Source: Alphaproteobacteria bacterium
Lineage (GTDB): Bacteria > Pseudomonadota > Alphaproteobacteria > Rhizobiales > Rhizobiaceae
Direction: 5' to 3'
DNA: 64,000 bases
NCBI GenBank assembly: GCA_018823835.1
Contig: JAHJHT010000002.1
Span: 310,001-374,000 of the forward strand
The notes under the pieces were generated by a model. That model was not told the origin of the DNA. It ran no database searches and saw only the letters and a list, made by a program, of their open reading frames with translations. The translations under genes and the position numbers were made by a program. Below, one piece after another: positions 27,253-34,910 of this stretch; the first letter of the stretch is position 1; every line of letters begins with the position of its first letter.

Positions 27253-27882
27253 TTGGCGGACATCTTCTCGGTTGCGCCGGCCACGCTCCTATCTTTCGCC
27301 GTGGCCAGCACGCTCATCGAGCTGACCCCCGGACCGAACATGACCTATCTGGCGCTGGTCGCGGCCGGCCATGGACGGCGCTTCGGTTTTGCCACCGTCG
27401 CCGGCGTTGCACTCGGGCTGGCCTTGGTCGGCGTCATTGCTGCACTCGGCGTCGGAGAACTCATTCAGGCCTCGTCGCTGCTCTACGAGGGGCTGCGCTG
27501 GGCCGGCGTCCTGTTCCTTCTCTATCTCGCCTGGGAAGGCTGGACGGCGAAAACCAATGTCGTCTCGAGCGGGAGCGTGTCGCACGGACGCTATTTCCTG
27601 CGCGGCCTCGTCACCAACCTGCTCAACCCCAAGGCTGCCGTCTTCTACGTCGCCGTGCTGCCGACCTTCGTCGAGCTCGATCAGCCGATCATCCCGCAGA
27701 CGCTGACCCTGAGCGCCGTCTATGTGGCCGTTGCGACGGTCATCCATGTTGCGATCGTCGTGCTTGCCGGATCGTTGGAGCCACTCCTCAACGAGCCGCG
27801 CCGCGAGACGGTGGCGCGCCGGACCCTGTCGGCGCTGCTCGCCGGCGTCGCCCTGTGGTTCGGCTGGTCAACCGCCCGCTAG
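27253..27882 (+). CDS. LysE/RhtB-family amino acid exporter
   Basis: A 209-residue protein with about six hydrophobic spans. The family signature LIELTPGPNMTYLALVAAGHGRR lies near residue 20 (LTPGPNMTYL is the hallmark), and the NLLNPKAAVFYVAVLP segment is also typical. Members export basic, neutral or hydroxylated amino acids; the substrate is unknown. It starts with TTG one base after the polA stop, so translation is probably coupled. Its end overlaps the zur stop by 4 bp tail to tail. Confidence 0.9.
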   Translation: MADIFSVAPATLLSFAVASTLIELTPGPNMTYLALVAAGHGRRFGFATVAGVALGLALVGVIAALGVGELIQASSLLYEGLRWAGVLFLLYLAWEGWTAKTNVVSSGSVSHGRYFLRGLVTNLLNPKAAVFYVAVLPTFVELDQPIIPQTLTLSAVYVAVATVIHVAIVVLAGSLEPLLNEPRRETVARRTLSALLAGVALWFGWSTAR

Positions 27883-28286
27883 GCCGCCTCGGCAAGGCAC
27901 TTGGCGCAGGTGCCGCGAAACTCGATAACCGCCTTCTTGGCCGCGAAACCGGTCGAGCCGACCCACTCGTCGAGCTGCTCGCCGACCTCGTGGTCCGAGA
28001 ATTCCGTAACCTGGCCGCAGATGTCGCAGATCGCGAAAGCCGTCATGCGGTGGCTGTGGTCGTGCGGCTCGGCGCAAGCGACAAAGGCGTTGAGGCTTTC
28101 CAGACGATGCACGAAGCCGCCCTTCATCAGCGTGTCTAGCGCGCGGTAGACCTGCAGCGGCGCGCGGAAACCGTCGTCGCGCAACTGGTCGAGCAGCGTA
28201 TAGGCGCTCAGCGGACCGACAGCGCCCTCCAGCCTTTCCAGCACGCGCAACTGGTTCTTGGTCAGCTTCTCGCGTGTCGCCAGCAT
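27879..28286 (-). CDS. zur: Zinc uptake regulator, Fur family
   Basis: A 135-residue Fur-family repressor. A winged helix (LTKNQLRVLERLEG... VYRALDTLMKGGFVHRLE) precedes the metal-binding dimer domain with CAEPHDHSHRMTAFAICDICG and the C-terminal GTCAKCLAE. The two CxxC pairs (CDIC, CAKC) and the HDHSH stretch fit Zur better than Fur. I start at ATG 28286, where GGAG-rich sequence precedes it; the track's 54 extra residues are low quality. It is transcribed divergently from the caspase operon. I see no clear Zur box in the 233-bp gap. Confidence 0.82.
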   Translation of the reverse strand: MLATREKLTKNQLRVLERLEGAVGPLSAYTLLDQLRDDGFRAPLQVYRALDTLMKGGFVHRLESLNAFVACAEPHDHSHRMTAFAICDICGQVTEFSDHEVGEQLDEWVGSTGFAAKKAVIEFRGTCAKCLAEAA

Positions 28287-28429
28287 TCCACTCCACTCCG
28301 ATTTCCAGCCAGTCGCGTTCGCGGCCGGCAAGCCTGATATGGCGATCGGCACGGCTTTATTCCACCGCGGCCGGCAGCAGGATATTGCGGAAGCTGCCCG
28401 ATGCAAATGCGTTCGCGGCCGGTTTCGGC

Positions 28430-28458
28430 TTGATCGCGGCCACAACATTCAAAATACT
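28430..28458 (+). promoter_or_regulatory. Candidate sigma-70-type promoter of the caspase operon
   Basis: TTGATC and AATACT are separated by exactly 17 nt, placed about 60 bp before the first caspase start. It sits in the 233-bp divergent gap to zur. The rest of that gap holds no gene. This is a pattern match only. Confidence 0.45.
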
Positions 28459-28519
28459 GCCCAATTCTTGGGGGACGATTGCAGTGCTTGGGACAAAAAG
28501 GGCTTGGGAGAATAGCAAT

Positions 28520-30730
28520 ATGTTGAAGTTTTTGCGGGTCGGCCTGCTGGCCGCCACGACGATGGTGGCTGCCGGTACGATGCTGGCCGCGCCGGCCATG
28601 GCGCGGACGAACCACGCGGTGCTGGTCGCCGTCACCGCCTATCCCGGGCTCCCGCAGAAGGCTTCACTTGTCGGACCCAACCACGATGCGAAACTGGTGC
28701 GCGACTACCTTCTGTCAAGCGCACCTGTCGCCTTCGACGAAGCCAATGTGACGTTGCTCGCCGACAATCTTGACGGCGCAGCCGCCTCGCCGACCCACGA
28801 GCACATTCTCGATGCGCTGAAGGCAGTCGCTGAGGGCGCCGAGCGCGATGACTTCGTCTACCTGCATTTTTCCGGCCATGGCGCGCAGCAGCCGGCGCTC
28901 GAGCCCGGAAGCGAGACCGACGGTCTCGACGAGATCTTCCTGCCGGCCGACACGGCGAAATGGGCCGACCGGACAAAAGGCGTCCCCAATGCGCTGATGG
29001 ACAACGAGATCGGTGCCGCTCTCGATGCGATCCGCGACAAGGGCGCCTTCGTCTGGATCATCTTCGATGCCTGCCACTCGGGCGACGCCACACGCGATAT
29101 CGCGCCGGCCGGCGAGCACGACCGCAAGGTCGAGTTCGACGATCTCGGCATTCCCGAGTCGGCCGTGCAGGCTGCGATGGCCGAGGCAGCGGCGACGCCA
29201 CAGGAGGCCGAAGCCGCGCGCCGCGAGGCTGCCTTCGAGCTTGGAACCTCCAGCCGCGGCATCGACGCCGGCACCGACCAGAGCGCCACCGGCGCGCAGT
29301 CGATCGCCAAGGGCGGCATGGTCGCCTTCTTCGCGGCCCAGACCATCGAGACGACGCCGGAAATGCCGCTGCCCAAGGGAACGCCAGGCGCGGAGAGCTA
29401 CGGGCTCTTCACCTACACGATCTTCTCCAAGCTGGCGGAGAACCCCAACATGACCTACCGCCAGCTCGGCCACGCCGTACTGCAGCAATACTCCGCCGAT
29501 GCAAGGCAGCGACCCACCCCGCTCTTCGAGGGCGAACTCGATGCGCGCGTCTTCGGTTCGGAAAAGATCGACACCGTCATGCAGTGGCAGGTCGAGGCCA
29601 AGGACGGCAAGGCAGGCCTGCCGGCCGGCCTACTGCATCGCCTGACGCCCGGAACGAAACTGGCGGTGCTTCCTTCGCCTGCTTCGGAACTGTCCGAGAC
29701 GCTCGGCTACCTCGAGGTGAAGTCGGCAAAGAACCTGACGAGCACGGTCGTGCCGGTCGCCTTCGAGGGCAAGCCTGCGCTCGACCTTGCCGCGATGCCG
29801 GCCAACGCTTATGCGCGGCTCGTCGAGCTGGCCGTCGACTATCGGCTCAAGGTGGCGCGCCCTGCCGGTGGCGACGGGTTCGACGCCGAAGTGGCCCTCG
29901 TCGACAGCGCGCTCGAAAAGCTCGCCACCGACGGCAAGGGCGTCAATGTCGAGATCGTCGAACCCGGCGCGGAGGCTGACGTTCGGCTCGCCGTGATGCG
30001 CGGCGACGCTTTTCCCGGGGCGAAATCCGCGAACGTCGCCGGCCCGGCGCTCTACTTCCTGCCATCCTCTGGCGATGCCGGCACCGCGACCGGCGAACAC
30101 CCGCCTCTGGTGGCGATCGATCCCTCCGACCCGGACAGGCTCGCCAAGGGCACGGCCGACAATCTGCTCAAGATCTTCCGCGCCACCAGCTTGTCGCGGC
30201 TTGCGGCGGCCAGCGACTACAAGCCCGACCAGGTCAACGTTCAGTTCATGATCCGGCGCGACGGCGCCGACGAGATGCAACCGCTCGAGACCGCCTCAGT
30301 GCCTGTGCTGATGCCCGACGACCAGGTGCACATCCTCGCCGAGAACAAGTCGACCAAAGTCGTCGACATCAACATTCTCTACGTCGGCAGCGACTACTCC
30401 ATCACCCATATCGACGCCCAGCGCCTGGTGCCCGGCGCGCGCATCGAGGAGGGGCTGTTCGCCTTTACCGACACGAGCTTCGGGCGTGAGCGGATGATTG
30501 CCGTGCTGACCGAGGCGCCGCCGCTTAGCGAGATCGAGGATCTTTCGTTCCTCGCCCAGCCGGGGGTCGCCAAAGTCACCCGTGACATCAACGCACCGGT
30601 CGGCTTCGCGGACATGCTGGCTGACATCGGCGCGGCACCCTCGACGCGCTCCGTCATGAAGCTCGGCGACAAGAGCGGCGCCAAGGGGGCAGTGATGATC
30701 TTCCCGATGGAGACGACGCCGCGGCTTTGA
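28520..30730 (+). CDS. Secreted caspase-family (C14) protease with C-terminal beta domains
   Basis: A 736-residue protein with a clear signal peptide ending AAPAMA (about residue 28). The caspase-fold domain covers roughly 30-340: HAVLVAVTAYPGL, the catalytic His in YLHFSGHGAQQ (His120) and the catalytic Cys in IFDACHSGD (Cys185), so it should be active. A 60-residue Ala/Glu-rich insert follows the Cys and might be a processing loop. The C-terminal ~370 residues look like beta-rich domains, with a DUF4384-like stretch around NILYVGSDYSITHI. The track starts at 28274; ATG 28520 has GGGAG 9 nt upstream. It is the first gene of a five-gene operon. Confidence 0.87.
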   Translation: MLKFLRVGLLAATTMVAAGTMLAAPAMARTNHAVLVAVTAYPGLPQKASLVGPNHDAKLVRDYLLSSAPVAFDEANVTLLADNLDGAAASPTHEHILDALKAVAEGAERDDFVYLHFSGHGAQQPALEPGSETDGLDEIFLPADTAKWADRTKGVPNALMDNEIGAALDAIRDKGAFVWIIFDACHSGDATRDIAPAGEHDRKVEFDDLGIPESAVQAAMAEAAATPQEAEAARREAAFELGTSSRGIDAGTDQSATGAQSIAKGGMVAFFAAQTIETTPEMPLPKGTPGAESYGLFTYTIFSKLAENPNMTYRQLGHAVLQQYSADARQRPTPLFEGELDARVFGSEKIDTVMQWQVEAKDGKAGLPAGLLHRLTPGTKLAVLPSPASELSETLGYLEVKSAKNLTSTVVPVAFEGKPALDLAAMPANAYARLVELAVDYRLKVARPAGGDGFDAEVALVDSALEKLATDGKGVNVEIVEPGAEADVRLAVMRGDAFPGAKSANVAGPALYFLPSSGDAGTATGEHPPLVAIDPSDPDRLAKGTADNLLKIFRATSLSRLAAASDYKPDQVNVQFMIRRDGADEMQPLETASVPVLMPDDQVHILAENKSTKVVDINILYVGSDYSITHIDAQRLVPGARIEEGLFAFTDTSFGRERMIAVLTEAPPLSEIEDLSFLAQPGVAKVTRDINAPVGFADMLADIGAAPSTRSVMKLGDKSGAKGAVMIFPMETTPRL

Positions 30731-30782
30731 CACGGCTCGTGCCCTGCCCGACAATGCCAGTCCCTGCCGAAAAGGTGGTTCC

Positions 30783-31160
30783 GTGACCAGACTGACAAGA
30801 TTGCACCGCGGCGTTGCCCTGCTTGGCGCGCTCATGTCCGCCTCCGCCGCCGGCGCCACGGAGCCCTGCGGCCTGTGCGACCAGAAAGTGGTGACCAACT
30901 CGGCGCTGGCTGCTTGTTTCCTCGAAGCCTACCCCTCGCTTGCCGGCAAGACCGAGGGCGCCGTTGTCGTCGATCTCAGCGCCTGCGAGCAGTCGCGCGG
31001 CATCGTGGATGCCCTGCGCCTGCCGGGCTCCGGCCCGCTGGAGCCAGACGTCGAATTCATCCTGACGCCCGAACAGCTCGGCTGCCTCAAGGCGAAGCTC
31101 GAGCAACCCGACCTGGCGCTCGACCCGACCGCGACGATCGAGCTGGACAGTTGCGAATGA
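30783..31160 (+). CDS. Small exported Cys-containing protein, function unknown
   Basis: A 125-residue protein with a signal peptide (cleavage probably after SAAGA, about residue 25). The mature part starts with EPCGLCDQ and has six Cys in all, including a CxxC pair, so disulfides are likely in the periplasm. I do not recognise the family. GTG 30783 is preceded by AAGGTGG with 6-nt spacing. Its stop overlaps the next start (ATGA), so it belongs to the caspase operon. Confidence 0.7.
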   Translation: MTRLTRLHRGVALLGALMSASAAGATEPCGLCDQKVVTNSALAACFLEAYPSLAGKTEGAVVVDLSACEQSRGIVDALRLPGSGPLEPDVEFILTPEQLGCLKAKLEQPDLALDPTATIELDSCE

Positions 31161-31855
31161 GCAAGGCGAAGACAGTCGTCGGCAAGGCCGCGCCTGCGCC
31201 GGAGAACAAGCCCGCCGCCCTCCCCGAGACGGCCGGCGCCATGCCGTGGCTCAGCGCGCATGAGGTGAAGAAGGAGTCCAACCCCTTCACAGAGCGGGAC
31301 TGGCGCATGCTGGTCTATGCCTGGTCCGGCCTGGTCATCCGCCTCACGCTGGTGCTCGGCGCCATCTTCTCGGTCTACCAGTATCTTGCCGCCCGCGAGG
31401 AAAAGCGCGTCGAGCGCGCGCTCGAACTCGTCGAGCTCTGGGAGCAGCCCGACTACCAGGCGGCGCAGCGGGCGCTGAAGCTGCGCATCGGCTCGCTCAA
31501 CGAACGCTATGCCAGCCTGGTCGGGGAAAACCCGACCGCCTCCGAGCAGGCGGTCTATGCCAGCCGCATCGGCATGGAGGCGCTGACGGCGGATGGCGGC
31601 ACCATGCCGCTCGCCGACTTCCAGGACCAGTTCGACCGCATCGTCTATTTCCTCAACCGGGTGTCCTTCTGCGTCGAGGGCGGACTCTGCTCGCGCGAGG
31701 TGGCCGACGCCTATTTCCGCGATTTTGCGCAATCCTTCTGGAGCTATTTCTCCGGCTATGTTGCCAGACAACGCAAGGCCTTCTCGCCGACCTACGCGCT
31801 GCCGATCGAGCAGTATCTCAAGGGTTCGGGCGCCGCGCCCGCCCGGCCGGAGTAG
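31157..31855 (+). CDS. Single-span membrane protein, possibly DUF4760-like
   Basis: A 232-residue protein: a Lys- and Pro-rich N-terminal tail (~45), one transmembrane helix around 53-72 (LVIRLTLVLGAIFSVYQYL), then a helical soluble domain beginning AREEKRVERALELVELWEQP. The end region (FDRIVYFLNRVSFCVEGGL...YFRDFAQSFWSYF) resembles DUF4760-type proteins, but I am not certain. There is no enzyme motif. The overlap with the upstream stop and the 4-bp gap to the WD40-caspase gene suggest a membrane partner of these proteases. Confidence 0.7.
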   Translation: MSKAKTVVGKAAPAPENKPAALPETAGAMPWLSAHEVKKESNPFTERDWRMLVYAWSGLVIRLTLVLGAIFSVYQYLAAREEKRVERALELVELWEQPDYQAAQRALKLRIGSLNERYASLVGENPTASEQAVYASRIGMEALTADGGTMPLADFQDQFDRIVYFLNRVSFCVEGGLCSREVADAYFRDFAQSFWSYFSGYVARQRKAFSPTYALPIEQYLKGSGAAPARPE

Positions 31856-31859
31856 CGCC

Positions 31860-34800
31860 ATGACTTCTGCCCCGAGACGCCGTTCCACCATCCGCCGGTT
31901 CATCGGCCTAGTCGCAGCGGCCGCCCTCGCCGGCTGCATGGCCATAGTGCACCCCGCCCTGGCGCAGGAGGCGCCACAGTTCTTCCTTGACCTAGACACC
32001 GGCGGCCACCGCGCCTTCGTCAAGGACCTCGCTTTCACGCCCGACGGCGAACTGCTGGTCTCGGCTTCCGACGACAAGACCATACGCATCTGGGACTGGC
32101 AGACCGGCGTATCGCTGCGCACCCTGCGCGGCCAGATCGGCCCCGGCAACGAGGGCAAGATATTCGGCATCGCCATCTCGCCTGACGGCAAGACCGTCGC
32201 CGCCGTCGGCTATTTCGGTCCGGGCCTAGGCGACAGCCCGCCCTATGGCGACGTCCGGCTGTTCGATCTCTCTACCGGCAAGATCAAGGCCGTGCTGAAG
32301 GGTCTCGACTACGCCAACTACGACGTCGCCTTCTCGCCCGACGGAACGGTGATCGCTGCTGGCGGCCAGGACGGCATCGTCAAACTGTGGCGCCAGGATG
32401 CGGCAGGCGAATCCGGCTGGTCCGATTTCGTCGCGCTCGACGCCGATTCCTACCGCATCAGCCAGGTAGGCTTTGCCGCCGGAGGCAATCGCCTCGTCGC
32501 CACGACGACCGACAACGGCATCCGCCTCTTCGATATGGCAACGCAGGCAGAGATCGAATTGCCGGAAGATGCCGAGCCGCTGCGCGACACCAGCGTCGTG
32601 TCGCTTGCGGTTTCCAGGGACGGCGCGCTGTTTGCCATCGGCACAGCGAACGGCGTCGTCGAAATCCGCCGCGCGGATGACGGCACGCTTGTCCACGCAC
32701 TGCCGCCGCAGGACTATCTCGTCGGCGCGCTTTCCTTCACCGGCACGGGCGACCGCATCGTGCTGTCCTGCGGCTATGGTTGCCGCGACGAACACCGGAC
32801 GCAGGTCTGGCCGATCGACGGCGACGCGCCCGTGCTCGACTATCGCGGCCATGACGGCACGGTCTCGGCGAGCATCGTCTCGCCCGACGGCGGCACCGTC
32901 GTTACCGCGGGCGGCACCCGCCACGTGATCCAGCTCTGGAACCCGCTGACCGGCGAGATGACGCGCGCCTTGCAGGGTCGCGGCCAACCGGTGATGGCGG
33001 TCGGTGCCGACCCGAAGACGCTCGAGATCGCCTGGGGCAATGTCGATCCCTGCCCTGATCGCAATGCCTGCCCTGAGGCGCTCGGAGAGCTCTCCATGCG
33101 GCTCGGCCTGCCGTCTCTGGAGCGATACTTCGAACAGCCCGAGCCGCTTGCCGGGGGCGCGGAACGCTACCGCCGCGCCGTCCTCGCCACCGGCGACTGG
33201 GCGCTGAAGGCGGCGGCTGGCGGCAGCTACGACCTCGACAACGCGATCCTCGAAATCGCGCGGGCCGGCGAAACGCGGCACCGCATTGAAAACGACGCCA
33301 CCAATGGATACCTGCACAGCGCCTTCACGCTCCTCGACAGCGGGACCAACCTGGTCACCGGCGGCAATGACGGCACGCTGATCGAGTACGGTGCGGAGAG
33401 TGGCGCCTTCGCCGGCGAATTCCGCGGCGGGCATACCGGCGAGATCCACGCCATGGCCGCGCTCGACAAGGCGGGCCTGCTGGTCACCGGCAGCGCCGAC
33501 CAGACGCTGCGGCTCTGGAACCTCCGGACGCGCGAACTGATCGTCTCGATCTACGTCGACGACACCGACTGGGTCGCCTGGATGCCGCAGGGCTACTACT
33601 ACGCTTCCGACAATGGCGACGAGCGCTTCGGCTGGCAGGTCAACCAGGGCCAGGACAAGGAAGGCCGCTTCGTCCGCGCCGGGCAATTGAAGACCTTCCT
33701 GTGGAGCCCCGAAATGGTGCGCCGCGCCATCATCCTGAAGAGTTCGAGCGCCGCTGTCTCCGAGATGCGCCCGGGCGCGGAGCGGCAGCTGGAGCGCCTG
33801 CTCGAGCGCAGGCCGCCCGAGTTCGACATCAAGCTCGCCGCAGACCAGTCGGGCGTGCGCGACGGCTATGTGGCGATCGAGATCATCGGCGCCGAGGAAG
33901 CCGAGACCGACGTCGCCGCCTTCTCGATCCTGTCCAACAGCCGCAATGTCGGCGACCTGACCTCCCGCTCGGTGACCGGTGGCGGCAAGACTACGATCAT
34001 CGAGGTGCCGATCCAGGAAGGCCAGAACGAGATCCGCATCACCGGCACCAACGCCGCCGGTTACTTGACCGAGCGCAGCGTGGCCGCACTCGGCAAGAAG
34101 AAGCGCGCCGCCGAAAAGAAGGGCAAGCTCTACGCCGTAGTCATCGGCGTCGAGAAGTACCCGTTCCTGAAGGAAGAGTGCAGCGGGCGGCCCTGCGACC
34201 TCAGCTACACGGTCGACGACGCCACCGCGTTCCTACACGTTCTGGAGCGCAACTCCGCGCCGCTCTTCACCGGCATGGAATCGCTGGTCATCGTCAACCA
34301 GGATTCGCTCGAGGAAACCTCGGAAGGTGCTGTCCGCCTCGCCGCTCTCGACGACGTGCTGGAACCCGACGCCGACACGATCAGCGACGAACTGACTGAC
34401 TTCCTCGACCTGCCGGGACCGGACGACACGACCATCGTCTTCGTTGCCGGCCACGGCATCAACATCGGCGAGGACTACTACTTCATCCCGACAGACGGGC
34501 GGAAGCAGGATGCCGATCGCTGGAAACGGTCTTCGCTCGTGGAGTGGTCCGACATCCAGAAGGCGGTGGAGCGCGCCGAGGGCGTGCGCTTCATGATGCT
34601 CGACACCTGCCATGCCGGCAACGCCTTCAACCCTCGCCTCGAAAAGGACGCCGCAGACGCCCGCATCGTCGTCTTCTCGGCGACAGCTGCCAACAACACG
34701 GCGCTCGAAATGGCCGAGCTCGGCCACGGCGTCTTCACCTACACGCTGCTCAAGGGACTGGAGGGCGAGGCCAAGACCTCGGAGGACGGCGTCACGCTGT

Positions 34801-34910
34801 TCGGCCTCGCCGACTATGTCGGGCGCGAGGTGGCGACACTGACCGATTCCCGGCAGAAGCCATTCTACTATGCCGGCGGCGTCGAGAACCTGCTGATGGC
34901 AAAGCCGTGA
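31860..34910 (+). CDS. WD40-repeat caspase-family (C14) protease, exported
   Basis: A 1016-residue protein. The N-terminus has a hydrophobic segment with LAGC (possible lipobox) and then ALAQ, so it is either a lipoprotein or cleaved later. WD40 blades run from about 45 to 430 and 560 to 660 (LVSASDDKTIRIWDWQTG; LLVTGSADQTLRLWNLRT). A linker with FGWQVNQGQ and an Ig-like segment leads to the C-terminal caspase domain from about 755: LYAVVIGVEKYPF, catalytic His865 in VAGHGINIG and Cys917 in MLDTCHAGNAF. Both catalytic residues are present. ATG 31860 starts 4 bp after the previous stop. WD40 domains usually mediate protein contacts, so it may gather partners or substrates. Confidence 0.9.
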   Translation: MTSAPRRRSTIRRFIGLVAAAALAGCMAIVHPALAQEAPQFFLDLDTGGHRAFVKDLAFTPDGELLVSASDDKTIRIWDWQTGVSLRTLRGQIGPGNEGKIFGIAISPDGKTVAAVGYFGPGLGDSPPYGDVRLFDLSTGKIKAVLKGLDYANYDVAFSPDGTVIAAGGQDGIVKLWRQDAAGESGWSDFVALDADSYRISQVGFAAGGNRLVATTTDNGIRLFDMATQAEIELPEDAEPLRDTSVVSLAVSRDGALFAIGTANGVVEIRRADDGTLVHALPPQDYLVGALSFTGTGDRIVLSCGYGCRDEHRTQVWPIDGDAPVLDYRGHDGTVSASIVSPDGGTVVTAGGTRHVIQLWNPLTGEMTRALQGRGQPVMAVGADPKTLEIAWGNVDPCPDRNACPEALGELSMRLGLPSLERYFEQPEPLAGGAERYRRAVLATGDWALKAAAGGSYDLDNAILEIARAGETRHRIENDATNGYLHSAFTLLDSGTNLVTGGNDGTLIEYGAESGAFAGEFRGGHTGEIHAMAALDKAGLLVTGSADQTLRLWNLRTRELIVSIYVDDTDWVAWMPQGYYYASDNGDERFGWQVNQGQDKEGRFVRAGQLKTFLWSPEMVRRAIILKSSSAAVSEMRPGAERQLERLLERRPPEFDIKLAADQSGVRDGYVAIEIIGAEEAETDVAAFSILSNSRNVGDLTSRSVTGGGKTTIIEVPIQEGQNEIRITGTNAAGYLTERSVAALGKKKRAAEKKGKLYAVVIGVEKYPFLKEECSGRPCDLSYTVDDATAFLHVLERNSAPLFTGMESLVIVNQDSLEETSEGAVRLAALDDVLEPDADTISDELTDFLDLPGPDDTTIVFVAGHGINIGEDYYFIPTDGRKQDADRWKRSSLVEWSDIQKAVERAEGVRFMMLDTCHAGNAFNPRLEKDAADARIVVFSATAANNTALEMAELGHGVFTYTLLKGLEGEAKTSEDGVTLFGLADYVGREVATLTDSRQKPFYYAGGVENLLMAKP

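Noticed and set aside
28321-28441. Four copies of GCGGCC(GG) upstream of the caspase operon
   Set aside because: The word is common in DNA of this composition and the spacing (46, 48 and 21 bp) is not regular enough to claim a binding-site array.
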